Positions 22,125 through 32,626 of a stretch of 64,000 nucleotides of DNA are shown piece by piece. The stretch comes from Phytophthora colocasiae (lineage: Eukaryota > Oomycota > Peronosporomycetes > Peronosporales > Peronosporaceae): the NCBI GenBank assembly GCA_018806915.1, contig JAGKQI010000091.1:2790001-2854000 (forward strand), in the 5' to 3' direction. Made by a program: the position numbers and the translations under genes. The notes beneath the pieces are model-generated. The model did not search any database and was not told the DNA's origin. It saw only the letters and a program-made list of their open reading frames with translations. Positions within the stretch are counted from its first letter, which is position 1; every line of letters starts with the position of its first letter.

Positions 22125-24272
22125 CCTTCAGCGCGATCGTCTGGAAGTTACCTGAATGGAGGGTGATTAAGGCAGCATCTCGATACGCAGAGAACCTGAC
22201 AGTCAACGAAGCAGAGTATAACGGACTTCTATTATGTTTCGAGTTACTCGAGGATCTGGCTAAGGGGCGACTTGTTATCTGCGGAGATTCGAATCTGGTG
22301 ATCCGCCAGATGCGCGGCGAGATCGACTGTAAAGCGCCGGCCCTGACGTTACTGAGACAGAAAGCGCTAATGCGGCTTCGGGATTGGCCGGATCACGACC
22401 TGCTACATGTGAAGCGAGCGTGGAACGCAAGCGCCGACAGCTTGGCCAGTGCAGCATTGCAACGAGAGAGAGAGCGGGATCACAGTCGACCAAGGGGCGG
22501 ACCACGAGGATCTCGTCACTTTGAATCGGTTGGATGAGATTCTGACCTCGGGATCCGAGGATCCGACACAACGGATCAGTGCAATGGCTACTCGAAGACA
22601 AGCCAGAGAAGGGCGACCCCGAGTACTCGACGAGGAATCCGTGCAACGGCTGAGGATCGACCGGATCCGACAAGCCCAAGACGAAGAAACATGGATCTTC
22701 AACCTGAAGTCGTTCCTGCGGGGACAGCTGACGGATCTGACTGCGGCCGAAGCCAAAACGTGCCGTCTGCTAGCAGACAATTTCGAGTTGGACGAGGATG
22801 AGCTGTTGTTCTATTGCACGCCGTCACGAAGGGCCGAAGCCGATCGAGATGGATTATTACGACTGGTTATACCGGAGACGCTCCAGGCGGACCTGCTGCA
22901 TCACTATCATAGCAGTTTAGAAGGAGGTCATCAAGGGATTGGCCGTACGTACCAGAGGATCAAGGATCACTTCTACTGGAGAGGACTTTTCAGATCTGTG
23001 CAACAGTTCGTCGGAGAATGCGTGGACTGTGAGACGGGCAAGGGGCGACCTACGATCCGTGGTGTGTCGCCAGGCAACATTCAAGCCACTTACCCGTTTC
23101 AAGTGATCGCCATGGATCACATACCCTCGCTCCCAAGATCCGAGAACGGGAATACCGAACTTCTGGTATGGGTGGATCTCTTTACCGGCTACGTGATCGT
23201 CAATGCCAATAACTCGCGAACAGCACAAGCGGTGGCGGAGTCCTATGAGATCTGTGTGTTTCGTCGTTTCGGCGCCAGCCAGGTGATCCAGCACGACCGA
23301 GAACCCGGGTTCATGTCCGACTTCTTTCGTGCTTTCAACCGGATCCTAGGCCAGCGCCAGAGAGCCACTATGGCTTATCGACCACAGTCGAACGGCACGG
23401 CTGAACGGATGGTGCAGACGATTACTCGAGCAATCAAGATGTATGTTCAGGATCCCGACCAGAGAGATTGGGACGAGTATGCCGAACGCTTGACATTTGC
23501 TTTGAACACTGCACAAGACCGGACTAGGGGCGACACGCCGTTCTACCTCGCACACGGTTGGGATCCCAAGACGACTCTGGAAGCAACGCTCTCCGTGGGG
23601 AATACCGGACGTCGAGATACAGATCCACGACGCTGGAGGTATAAGATCCAGCGACACTACCAACTGGCCAGGGCTGAGGTGAATGACCGCTTGAAGCAGG
23701 CGATCTCGGATCGTGCCGACCGGCAGAACGAGGCGGCGACTCAACACTCCATCGAGGCCGGATCCCAAGTGTAGCTGTTCTTAGACAGAGTCAAGGAAGG
23801 GTACGCCAAGAAACTGGCTCACCTGTGGCATGGACCGTTCCGTGTGGCGGAAATGACGAACGAGTATGCAGCTCGCTTGGAAATCGTGGGTACAGACTAC
23901 CACTTGTTTCCGGTGGTGCACATCTCCAAGTTGAAGCCTGTCAGGACATTCCCAGACCGACCGAAGATCCAGCTGACGGTGGACGAAGCGGATCGTTTAG
24001 ACTTCGACGAAGCCTTGTTACCGGAGGACAGCTGGGAGCGTGATCTGGAAGACGGCGAGTTTGAAGTCGAGCGGATCGCGGACGTCCGGAACGGACGACC
24101 CACTCGGTATGGCCGGATCCGACGAGAATTCCAAGTTTTCTGGAAGGGGTACGAGGACCCTACCTGGGTAGATGAAGCAGACCTGAACTGCGGCGCGTTA
24201 CTGCATGAGTTTCTCCAAGAACGGAGCAAAAGGAACCGCTTCCAAGCGATGCAGTCGCATGAGGAGGAGTAG
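22125..24272 (+). pseudogene. pol of the outer element, 3' part (RNase H, integrase, chromodomain)
   Basis: This continues the frame interrupted at 8811. The second RNase H shows NEAEY (near 22207), CGDSN (near 22279) and HVKRAWNASADSLA (near 22408). A GA-run at about 22461-22472 carries a frameshift consistent with gain or loss of GA units. Then come the integrase HHCC region (LHHYHSSLEGGHQG; CVDC), the DDE residues in AMDHIPS, QHDREPG and GTAERM, and the GPY-like C-terminus. TAG at 23772-23774 replaces the TGG found in the inner copy. After it the frame stays open through the chromodomain (VFWKGYEDPTWVDEADL) to 24272. Confidence 0.85.
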
Positions 24273-25021
24273 CCGAGGTGGTGGATCTTCTATTGGTGAG
24301 GGCGCTCGCCATTGTGGAAGAAGAAGACTGGCAGCCTACTGCGAGTGGACGCATTGTGTATTTACATGTGAAGAAAAGAAGGTTGACCTCTGAGTGGGGA
24401 TCGGATGCCAGCTAGGTCGATGCCCGATCACTTACTCAGATCTCAGGCGGATCCTTGGGTTCTGAAGTTGGATCCTTGGGTCCTGAAGGCGGATCCTCGG
24501 GTTTTTGAAGTTGGATCCTTGGGTCCTAAGGCGGGATCCTCGGATCTCCGAGTTGGATCCTTGGGTTCTGAAGTCGGATCCTCGGGTTTTGAAGTTGGAT
24601 CCTTGGGTCCTAAGGCGGGATCCTCGGATCTCCGAGTTGGATCCTTGGGTTCTGAAGCCGGATCCTTGGGTTTTGAAGTTGGATCCTTAAGTCTTTTGAC
24701 AATGGGCCTCACTATCGTTTCTTGGACGATTGAAGTTAGAGTGTGCGGATCCTGAGTGAAAAAGCCAGAGTGGACGAGAAATATATGGGAGTCGTGGCCG
24801 CAGCGGGGTCAGAAGGAGCTTGGTCACAATGAGGGCAAGGAAGTTGGGTTGTAGAGCGATCTTGGACGAAGAACACCGTGGTGTACGCGAAAGAACTGGC
24901 GTCGGCGGACCGATCCATTTTTGCTGAAGTGGTGATTTGAAGAAGTGGCGGATCGGACTGAGAATTTGTATGGGAACGACGTGATGCCGTCGTGCGGCAA
25001 CAACCTCGTCCCAGGGGCGAT
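24273..25021 (+). other. 3' noncoding region of the outer element
   Basis: The same sequence as after the inner pol, with a shorter GGATCC satellite (24449-24690) and AGGGGCGAT before the LTR. Nothing coding was seen. Confidence 0.6.
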
Positions 25022-26862
25022 TGTGGTGAAGTGGATTTGTGGTAAAGTGGATTCAAATCAAACCGGATACAACGCAGAACGACCACGATGATGGGTGACG
25101 TGCGACAGTGGTGCTACGATAAGGACAGGTCCCTGGAACTGGATACCTATTCTAGGGCGGACCCTAAGTTAGGACCCACTTGGCCTAGCTTACCTACGTT
25201 CGGATCCCACAGTTCTAAGTGCGGATCCGGTGATCCTAAGTGCGGATCCGGCAATCCTTAAGTGCGGATCCGGCAGTCCTAAGTGCGGATCCGGCAGTCC
25301 TTAAGTGCGGATCCGGCAGTCTTAAGTGCGGATCCGGCAGTCCTTAAGTGCGGATCCGGCAGTCTTAAGTGCGGATCCCGCGGTCCTAAGTGCGGATCCT
25401 TCGAACCCCCAGATCCAGAGATCCAGATCCAAGATCCTCGGATCCCGAAGCCGGATCCCCAAGATCCAAGATCCCGAGATCCAGATCCAGGATCCTCGGA
25501 TCCCGAAGCCGGATCCCCAAGATCCAAGATCCCGAGATCCAGATCCAAGATCCTCGGATCCTGAAGCCGGATCCCCAAGATCCAAGATCCCGAGATCCAG
25601 ATCCAGGATACTCGGATCCCGAAGCCGGATCCCCAAGATCCCGAGATCCAGATCCAGGATACTCGGATCCCGAAGCCGGATCCCCAAGATCCAAGATCCC
25701 GAGATCCAGATCCAAGATCCTCGGATCCTGAAGCCGGATCCCCAAGATCCAAGATCCCAAGATCCAGATCCAGGATCTTTGGATCCCGAAGCCGGATCCC
25801 CAAGATCCAAGATTCAAGATCCCGAGATCCAGATCCAGGATCCTCGGATCCTGAAGTCGGATCCCCAAGATCCAAGATCCCGAGATCCAGATGGCGGATC
25901 CCCAAGATCCAAGATCCCAAGATCCAGATCCAAGATCCCGAGATCCAGATGGCGGATCCCCAAGATCCAAGATCCAAGATCCTCGGATCCAGATGCCGGA
26001 TCCCCAAGATCCAAGATCCCGAGATCCAGATGCCGGATCCCCAAGATCCAAGATCCAGAGATCCAGATCCAGGATCCTCGGATCCTGAAGTCGGATCCTT
26101 GGATCCTGAAGCTGGATCCTCGGATCTGAACTCGGATCCTCAAGATCCAAGACATCGACATAGTGGAGAAGTTGCAGGAGAGCCAGCATGATCTAAGATA
26201 GAGATTTGCGATGGGCAAGATAGGGTACAGGATGAGGAACTGGATAACCATAAATCAGAGAGTCGAATTTACCTTCTAGTGCGCAAGTGGTTTTCTTCAG
26301 GACCTAAGACAAGGGAAGAGGATAGTGTATTGGCCTCCCCTTAGTCTTCCTGCAAGTTTCTTCGCCTACCTAGCTACAGCTAAGACCGGATCCCTGATTT
26401 GGCCGGCTTACCTTACGCTAGTGAAGACCCCGGATCCAACGGTGTTGATTGCTTAACCGCAGGATCCCTCGACCTCTCAACACCCTCAAGACCAACCGCT
26501 ACAGGAGGCGGCAAGCAAGACAGTAAAGGAAAGGAAAAGGAACCCCACAGCCACCAAGGCAACCCCGGATCTAAGGATCCACAAGATCTTCGAGTCCAAG
26601 ACCAAGATCCCCCCAACCAGGACCTGTGTGCAGGAATACCCACGCAAGTCCAACCTCCCAAGTCCCCGCCAAGGACGTTCAAGCCCTCACGCCTGTGTAC
26701 AGTCTCCCGTTCCTGAGAGAGCAGATCCCGCCCACTGACGGGTACACAAGGTGAGCCTCAGCAACCCCACGGTTATCGGAGTACCCCCTCCGTTAGTCAG
26801 TGTCTGGGCGCCGTGTGTGAACGTTGGATCCCTGCTCATTCCAGCGGATCCACTACACCACA
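25022..26862 (+). repeat. LTR 4 (3' LTR of the outer element)
   Basis: This 1841-bp LTR ends CACCACA at 26862, followed by TAGA. Its satellite spans about 25200-26153. It shares the CTTCAGGACCTAAG and CACGCAAGTCC variants with LTR1, as expected for the two ends of one element. Confidence 0.85.
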
Positions 26863-26866
26863 TAGA

Positions 26867-27279
26867 CACCCCCGATCGAACTCATCCAGCCCGCCCTGAA
26901 GTCTTCCCGAAGAAAGCTAGTTGTTTTGGTTACCCGGAAAAGCTTCCTTAACCCTGTTAAACATTCGCTTTCGCATCCTCAATCCGCTTTAAAATGTCTA
27001 TTGTATTATCGCGAACGAAATAGGCATTCGCGATAGATTCCAGCATTTTTTACACTCTCAAATTTACTTTATCTGCTAGAAGACGACGGTGGCGATGAAG
27101 TGGGAGTTTTGTTGTGTAGTTATGATCAGTCATAGTGGGCCTCCTCGTGGTCCACTGGTGTACGCACCACAAAGCTACGCACTTGGCAGGCGTTCGTGTC
27201 CCTCCCGGAGAGGGCTTGCGGCCTCCGGCTGGAGGCTCCGGGTTAGCCAAGCCAAGTAGTAGCAACCAGGAATAACCAG
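26867..27279. other. Spacer between retrotransposon and piggyBac element
   Basis: No convincing gene. A palindromic stretch GCGAACGAAATAGGCATTCGC (about 27011) and the 15-mer GTTATGATCAGTCAT (27119-27133) stand out. The 15-mer recurs at 30718-30732, just beyond the piggyBac right end. Confidence 0.4.
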
Positions 27280-27332
27280 TTAACCCCCTGGTTCCCGGAA
27301 TTTTGGCCCCAAACACGTTAGTTACGGTACTC

Positions 27333-27355
27333 CTACGTCATAACTTATGACGTAG
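27333..27355. repeat. Subterminal palindrome of piggyBac element (left end)
   Basis: A perfect 11-1-11 palindrome whose half-site is CTACGTCATAA around a central C. Related copies lie at 27432-27454, 30631-30653 and 30662-30682, and shorter ones in the transposase intron (28811-28823, 28849-28864). Position and symmetry suggest binding sites for the transposase or another factor; this is inference. Confidence 0.6.
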
Positions 27356-27621
27356 TAGACCACTTGATTTTTGTATGTCGTGCATAGACACCTGCGGGAA
27401 GCGCTATAAAGTCTCAACAGGTTTTCCTATCGATGTCGTAAGTTATACGCCATGCCATTGTTTGGCAGCTCCTCGATGTCGTAACTGACTCCGTCTTCAA
27501 AAAGAAAAGACGCCTGACAAGGAAAAAGACGAAACAACACATGCAACAAATCCGCAAAAAGTGCATTTCAATTCAATAAAAGCCACTCATCGCTGCTGGC
27601 GCCCACCCTACGACGTGCAAC

Positions 27622-30429
27622 TTACTGCTGGTCACTACCCTTGTCGTTTCCCGCTCCCTCGTCGTCTGCGTCTCCATTGTGCAGCTGCAACTCTCGCCGA
27701 GTCTTCTTCCGCAATCCAGCTTTTTGTCCGGGACGCCGCAGAACAACCTTTTTGCCAAGCGTCCCAGGAATCGCCTGACCGCACTCAAACTCTTCGTGCC
27801 AGATAGCGAAGCAGGTCTTCGCTTCGCCCCGGTAGGTGTGCCTAATCTTGTTGCACAACCAGCACTTCGCGTTGTCCACGGAGCAACGTTCACAGTAAAA
27901 CGTTGTAGCGAATGACTTCTTCTTCTTGTTTGTTCTAAGTAGGGCACATACCTTACAGGATCTCTGGCGACGCTTCTGTACCCCACTAACCGTTACCCAG
28001 TCCTCGGACTGTTCAACTTGGTGCGCAAGTCGCACTGGTGCACGTTTGCGCTTTTGGCAATGCGATGGTGGTGTCACCATGACACCTGCAAAGTCTTCAG
28101 CTTTCAACTGAAGCAGTTGATTCTGCAGGACGCAGTACCAGTCTCCACGAGTCATCGCTTGAGTCCCAGCAAGACGGGCAGTTTCTTTATGAGAAAGAAA
28201 AGCGTTCACGCATGCCAGGTCCACTAGGCCAAGGAACAAGCTCATGTAATACTTCTGGAACTTGGTAGAAGTCTGCAACGAGAATTTCTGGAGACGGAGT
28301 TGATCGTGCACATCAACTCCCCCCATCCAGCGCTGGTAATCCGTAACAGCCGCAGGACATGACACCGTGATAGGCCCCACTTGCTTCAAGTTTCTGTTGA
28401 TGGTAGATTCAGACATCACAGACCCTGTACACAAGTAGTGTACGGGCTTGCTATCCCACCAGTGGTAGGCTACCATGGCAGGGATATCAGCACAGCGGGA
28501 AAACGTGAATGCACCACGCGGGATACTTTCTGGACGTGTTTTGCGTGTTGCTTTGACGTTCTTGTCGTACCCCAATCTATCTGTCATGATCGTCCCCAGT
28601 ACATACACGCTCATCCCCAGCAGCTCAATCGCAAGCAGAACCGAAGAGTAAAACCGGTCAATCACGACCAAGTGCCATGTGCGGCGGCGATTCTCGGTAA
28701 GGACGATCTTCAGGTTCCGTACGACGGCGGCAGCACCCGTCTTATGATCAAATGAAGTGTCTCCAGCGTCACCACCGTGCCGTTTCCCTGCGTACATCTC
28801 GAATCTAGCAAGTTACGACATAGATTGTTAGCATTGAGACCACAGACCATAAGTTATGACATAAATTAAAAAAATGTAAATACAGTACCTGTGGCAATAC
28901 GCAGTTCTAGCATCACAGACCATAAACATTTTTGAGCCGTAGCGATGAAGCTTATCCGGCATGAACATTCTCGTTGTATTTCTCCTCGAAGTGGACGGTA
29001 GAACTCCCTCGTCGAACGAAAATACTGCTGGAAGAGTCCAGCCTGCCAAGAAACGCTCCTGGAGTTTGTTCACAATCGGCCGAAGTTTCCACAGCTTGTC
29101 ACGTGAGCGCTCGCCCTCGTTATCCACAAAATGAAGGTCACGGAGAATGTCCTGACACCGGTTTCTCCCCATGAAGCGACCGAATGTTCCGGCTGGAACT
29201 GCTCCGTCCTCCGTCATGGACCAATGCGCCGCAAAGCGTCGATTTTGCGGACAGAGCATCCGCGCGACGAGTAGCCCCAGCACTTGAAGGATCTCGTGTG
29301 TCTGATACGCCGGTTTTGCTAATAGGCGGCGTCGAATCTGCGCTACGCTTTCCGCCGTCCGGTCGCTCTGCTTGGCGTGAATAGCACGGGCTCGTTTCAT
29401 TATTTGTTGATTACAGTACCGATTCGTCTCAACATTGATCGCCACCCAAAGAGACTTGGGCATAAAGTAGAATAGCGTTAGGAGTGGCGAGTGACAAACA
29501 CTTCTCAGCTCCTGCACAGGTTGAGCCTCTTCTCCACTCATACCCGGGTACGCAGTCGACGCCTCCTCAAACTGGGAAGATACGGGGGTCCACTTAGTTG
29601 CTCGTAGAGCACTCGATCGAGCTTCCAACGCCTTTTTGTTGAGGCCGCCTTCTCCTATCAATAGTGACTCGACAAATGAGTTGTCCATGTGCGGAGCATC
29701 GTCGTCAGTCAAAACATCGTCATCGCTTGGTGTGTCTGCTATGGCATCATCGCCGGTGTCCTCAATACCTCCGATGTCGCTCTCTCCAGAACTGAAACTC
29801 TCGTAAGAGTTCAAATTTTCGTCCTCCGAAATAAAATTTACGTCCGTTTTGACGCTGGTGCGTGGTCGGAGCACAGGTCCAGGTGTACTAGCATGGTCAT
29901 CGGTAGCCTCAGTCTCACTCTCAACGCTAGAAGCTTCCGAGAGCAGCTGGAGGTTCGCAGCTGCTTCACGCTGCGATCCAGCAACCTCAAGATCCTCAGT
30001 GGATAAACCAAACGCTCGTGGCACTGCAGCCTGCGAGAGAGCAACGTCTGAGTCACTCTCCGTTCCAAATAGATCGTCCAGAGTCCCTTGAGATAGCTGT
30101 GCAGTAGTATCAATCTGCGAGGCTCGGACACCGCTGTCCTCGGCTTCTTCTGTCGGGGTGCTGGCGTTGTGCTCAACTTTCTGCTCTTCAAGTTCGTCAT
30201 CTATCAATAATCCAGACTCAAGCGCATGTACGACGACTGCATCTTCTCCGGCGAACACCTCAGAGCCGTCTGGAGTCACGTACCTCCACTCAGTTTCAAT
30301 ACCAGTTGGACGCTTCGCTGTCCAGCCAACACCCCGTAGTTGCCTCCACAGGTGTCGAAAATCGATGTCCCTTGCTGCTGCAGCCACTGCGGCCATCTTT
30401 CCACGCTGCGTCGTGCGAATGCGTGCCAT
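27622..30429 (-). CDS. piggyBac transposase (DDE_Tnp_1_7), two exons
   Basis: A cut-and-paste transposase of 907 residues, join of 30429-28889 and 28804-27622. The 84-nt intron (28805-28888) starts GTACTG and ends CTAG; splicing gives YCHRFEMYAGK, the family block before the second catalytic Asp. The first exon opens with a small domain (FRHLWRQLRGVGWTAKRPTG), then an acidic stretch, then the core. The three catalytic Asp contexts are present: FSFDEGVLPS, LVVIDRFYSS and GGVDVHDQLR. The C-terminus has a Cys/His-rich zinc-binding type region (CKVCALL, CERC, CWLCNK, CFAIWHEEF). Start at ATG 30429, just downstream of an initiator-like sequence. Confidence 0.88.
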
Positions 30430-30434
30430 CAGGC

Positions 30435-30448
30435 AAATTCCAGAATGA
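30435..30448 (-). promoter_or_regulatory. Oomycete-type initiator upstream of transposase
   Basis: On the minus strand TCATTCTGGAATTT fits the initiator pattern TCATTYBNNAWTTT and ends 5 bases before the ATG. This implies a very short 5' leader. Confidence 0.4.
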
Positions 30449-30630
30449 CAGGCATGGTTGGTTGTTAGTATCTGGTCTGCATGTCACACTTCCCGTTGAG
30501 TCCGTATCTCATTCCCACAACCTAACCCTGTTCGGTTTCTGTTCAATGTCCACTTAGTCTCTCGCAACTTATATCCGTGGATTTATCTTGAATAAAGTAT
30601 TGTCAAGCACATTTTCTATTGTCACACCCA

Positions 30631-30682
30631 CTATGTCGTAACTTACGGCATAGCGGATTAGCTATGGCGTAAGTTATGACGT
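30631..30682. repeat. Subterminal palindromes of piggyBac element (right end)
   Basis: Two tandem copies of the CTATGnCGTAAnTTA motif (30631-30653 and 30662-30682) lie just inside the right inverted repeat, mirroring the left-end palindrome. Confidence 0.6.
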
Positions 30683-30771
30683 CGGGAACCAGGGGGTTAA
30701 TCAACTTCAATTTCCACGTTATGATCAGTCATGAAGAGTAGAATTGAATACCACCTCTGATCTATCAGACT

Positions 30772-31815
30772 TTACTGTCCAGGGTATAAGCCAAGGAAAC
30801 CCGGGGTCGGTTCACCCTGCACTTCACCAAAATACAACGTGAACGTCTGCTTCCATTCCTCCACCTTGGCACGGTCCTCCATAAACTGCGGGAATCCAGC
30901 CATGTTGGCCTCCGGGATATCCCAAGGCTTGTCCGTGTTGATGTCGGTGCGCACGCTCGGAGCCACACTGTTGTTCTGCACCTCCTCGGACAAAGCCCAG
31001 TTCATGAACAGCTTAGCAGCAGCAGGGTGCTTAGCCTTGGCGAGAATGGCAACACGCTGACCCCACGAGATGTATTCGGTGTCGTTGCCCACCGCAACGT
31101 TTGTACTGATATCAGTGCCCATACCGATCACAGCCTCTCCAGCAGCCACCTTTTCAGCAGCAACGTTCGAGCCACGGTGGAAGCCGACAGTCTGGTTAGC
31201 CAGCTTAGCCACCCAGTCCCAACCGTACAGATCCACATAGCGGGCGAACAGGTACAGCACGGCATCGTCGTCGTTAGGGTATGCGGAGGCGATCTTACCA
31301 GCCCAGTCGGAGTCCGTCAGACTCTCCAGTGATGCTGGTGCAGCGAGACCACCGAGACTACTGGAGTTGTAGCTGGTGTAGAACGAGTAGATGGTGTAGG
31401 CCATCCAAGCGCCGTCATTGTCCCTCAGCGACGGATGGATTTTCGAGAAACCGCTAGGCTTGTACTGAAGCAGCTTGCCTTCGTCTGCCCAGCGAGTGAA
31501 GTCCTGCAGCGTCTGCAGTGCCACGACATCGGGCACGAGTGTATCGGTCTCCAACTGATTGTCAATGCGAACGTCGTGGTATTTGCTGTAGTCGACAATG
31601 AGGGTGAAGTTGATTTCTGGGAAGCGTTGTTGGAAGGCTTCGTGTAGGTAATCCTGCTGCGTCGGGGTGTCACCACCGTGGTACAGGACAAGCTTGCCTC
31701 CTTCGGCGACAGCTTCGGCGTAGAGGTCATCGATAGACTTGGTCTCCTCCTGCACCTTGGCCAAAGCACCGAATGACAGCAGAGCGAAAGTTGCTAGTGG
31801 AGTGAAGAGCTGCAT
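30772..31815 (-). CDS. Secreted bacterial-type extracellular solute-binding protein
   Basis: A 347-residue, intronless protein. Residues 1-19 form a signal peptide (MQLFTPLATFALLSFGALA). The rest resembles family 1 periplasmic binding proteins, of the type used for Fe(III) or other small ligands in bacteria: KLVLYHGGDTP at the start of the mature protein, PDVVALQTLQDF, GWDWVAKLANQ, AVIGMGTDIS, and HPAAAKLFMNWALS near the C-terminus. Five N-glycosylation sequons are present (NFT, NSS, NQT, NDT, NNS). No permease or ATPase partner lies nearby, so the ligand and role are unknown; a bacterial origin is plausible. Its stop lies 72 bases from the piggyBac target site. Start at ATG 31815, with an initiator-like site 30 bases upstream. 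Confidence 0.8.
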   Translation of the reverse strand: MQLFTPLATFALLSFGALAKVQEETKSIDDLYAEAVAEGGKLVLYHGGDTPTQQDYLHEAFQQRFPEINFTLIVDYSKYHDVRIDNQLETDTLVPDVVALQTLQDFTRWADEGKLLQYKPSGFSKIHPSLRDNDGAWMAYTIYSFYTSYNSSSLGGLAAPASLESLTDSDWAGKIASAYPNDDDAVLYLFARYVDLYGWDWVAKLANQTVGFHRGSNVAAEKVAAGEAVIGMGTDISTNVAVGNDTEYISWGQRVAILAKAKHPAAAKLFMNWALSEEVQNNSVAPSVRTDINTDKPWDIPEANMAGFPQFMEDRAKVEEWKQTFTLYFGEVQGEPTPGFLGLYPGQ

Positions 31816-31844
31816 GACTGACTTAGTCTTGAGAAAGAAGAGGT

Positions 31845-31858
31845 GAATTTGGAAATGA
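31845..31858 (-). promoter_or_regulatory. Oomycete-type initiator upstream of solute-binding protein
   Basis: The minus strand reads TCATTTCCAAATTC, close to the initiator consensus, ending 30 bases before the ATG at 31815. Confidence 0.5.
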
Positions 31859-32560
31859 CGAGTGTTTTGGTTTCCTAGCGCTCAGTGAGTTAAAGGGGCC
31901 ACTCAAGAACGCTTCAGTCAGTAACCGTTGAAGGCATGTTTGCCTGCAAACGAATTGTCTTCGGTTTGTTGATGGGACGCAGACGAGCAACAAGTAAACT
32001 GCAACAGGTGAACCGGATATTGCCGGACGAAAAACCGACAATGTCAGCTCACTTTACCCACCGTGTAGTGTCAACGGAGCGTCGCAAGCATGTGTACGCT
32101 GGTATATGCGAAGCAGGAAGCCTGTGGCATCTTTTTTACTGTGATGCCGGGTAGAGTTTACGAATTTCGTAATACACCTAGGCTAGGTCCTAGCAACCCG
32201 CGGCTGGGTGAGGCAGGCGGTGCTTGGGCAAGTGTTGGACTTGAAATACTTGTGTATCTTGAAGGTGTTTGCTTCAAGTAAAGCTTGGGATTTGCGAGGA
32301 CAAACTGGCGAGAGGTTTCGCTAATGCTGCAAGTTAAATATGGAGTTTGACAGGCAAGTATCCCGTACGTGGAGCTCGATATCGCGTAAACGGACACCAC
32401 GATGTACACAAACCCGTTGCAATGTTCATGTTGGCTAAGTTAGCCAGGCTAACTGCTGTAGGAATAACTATTGCTAGTACATGGTAGTGGACTTCTTCAA
32501 ATTTGACTCTGCAAATTCTCACACGTCACATATGCTCTTATTCCATTCAGCAGTATTTTC
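31859..32560. other. Intergenic region, divergent promoters
   Basis: About 700 bases between the divergent solute-binding protein and LRR genes. Small open frames exist on both strands but none has a recognisable domain or starts at a convincing promoter. Nothing else was identified. Confidence 0.5.
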
Positions 32561-32578
32561 GCTCATTAGACCAATTAT
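32561..32578 (+). promoter_or_regulatory. Oomycete-type initiator upstream of LRR gene
   Basis: GCTCATTAGACCAATTAT is a near-consensus oomycete initiator (GCTCATT, then CAATT), located 49 bases before the ATG at 32627. Confidence 0.6.
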
Positions 32579-32626
32579 CTCTCCAACTGATCCCTAAATT
32601 GATTGGCGACTACAATTGTATCAATC

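Larger units (their letters stand above)
160..26862 (+). mobile_element. Outer Ty3/Gypsy chromodomain retrotransposon, split by a nested copy
   Basis: The element starts with TGTGGTG at 160 and ends with CACCACA at 26862, and is flanked by TAGA at 156-159 and 26863-26866. Its own DNA is 160-8811 plus 22125-26862, about 13.4 kb: LTR, gag, pol, 3' noncoding region with a second satellite, LTR. The order PR-RT-RNaseH-RNaseH-IN-chromodomain resembles the oomycete Chronos group described in the literature (from memory, not searched). Gag has three single-base deletions, and Pol has a GA-run frameshift and one nonsense codon, so this copy is not autonomous. If the LTR were taken to end at CACCAC, the target repeat would be 5 bp (ATAGA); the TG...CA ends favour 4 bp. 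Confidence 0.85.
27284..30696 (-). mobile_element. piggyBac-type DNA transposon, apparently intact
   Basis: A 3413-bp element with perfect 14-bp terminal inverted repeats, CCCCCTGGTTCCCG at 27284-27297 and its complement at 30683-30696. TTAA lies directly outside both ends (27280-27283, 30697-30700), the invariant target of the piggyBac superfamily. It encodes one transposase on the minus strand with no stop or frameshift. Palindromic motifs with a TAAcTTA core lie inside both ends. Intact termini, target duplication and gene together suggest recent insertion and possible activity. Confidence 0.9.

Noticed and set aside
160..26862. Tandem amplification by LTR-LTR recombination as the origin of the four copies
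   Set aside because: Unequal recombination would not leave matching GGAT target repeats with the outer pol frame resuming at the exact base; nested insertion explains all junctions.
32158..32409. Small open frame between the solute-binding and LRR genes
   Set aside because: No domain, no promoter match, and it is short enough to occur by chance.
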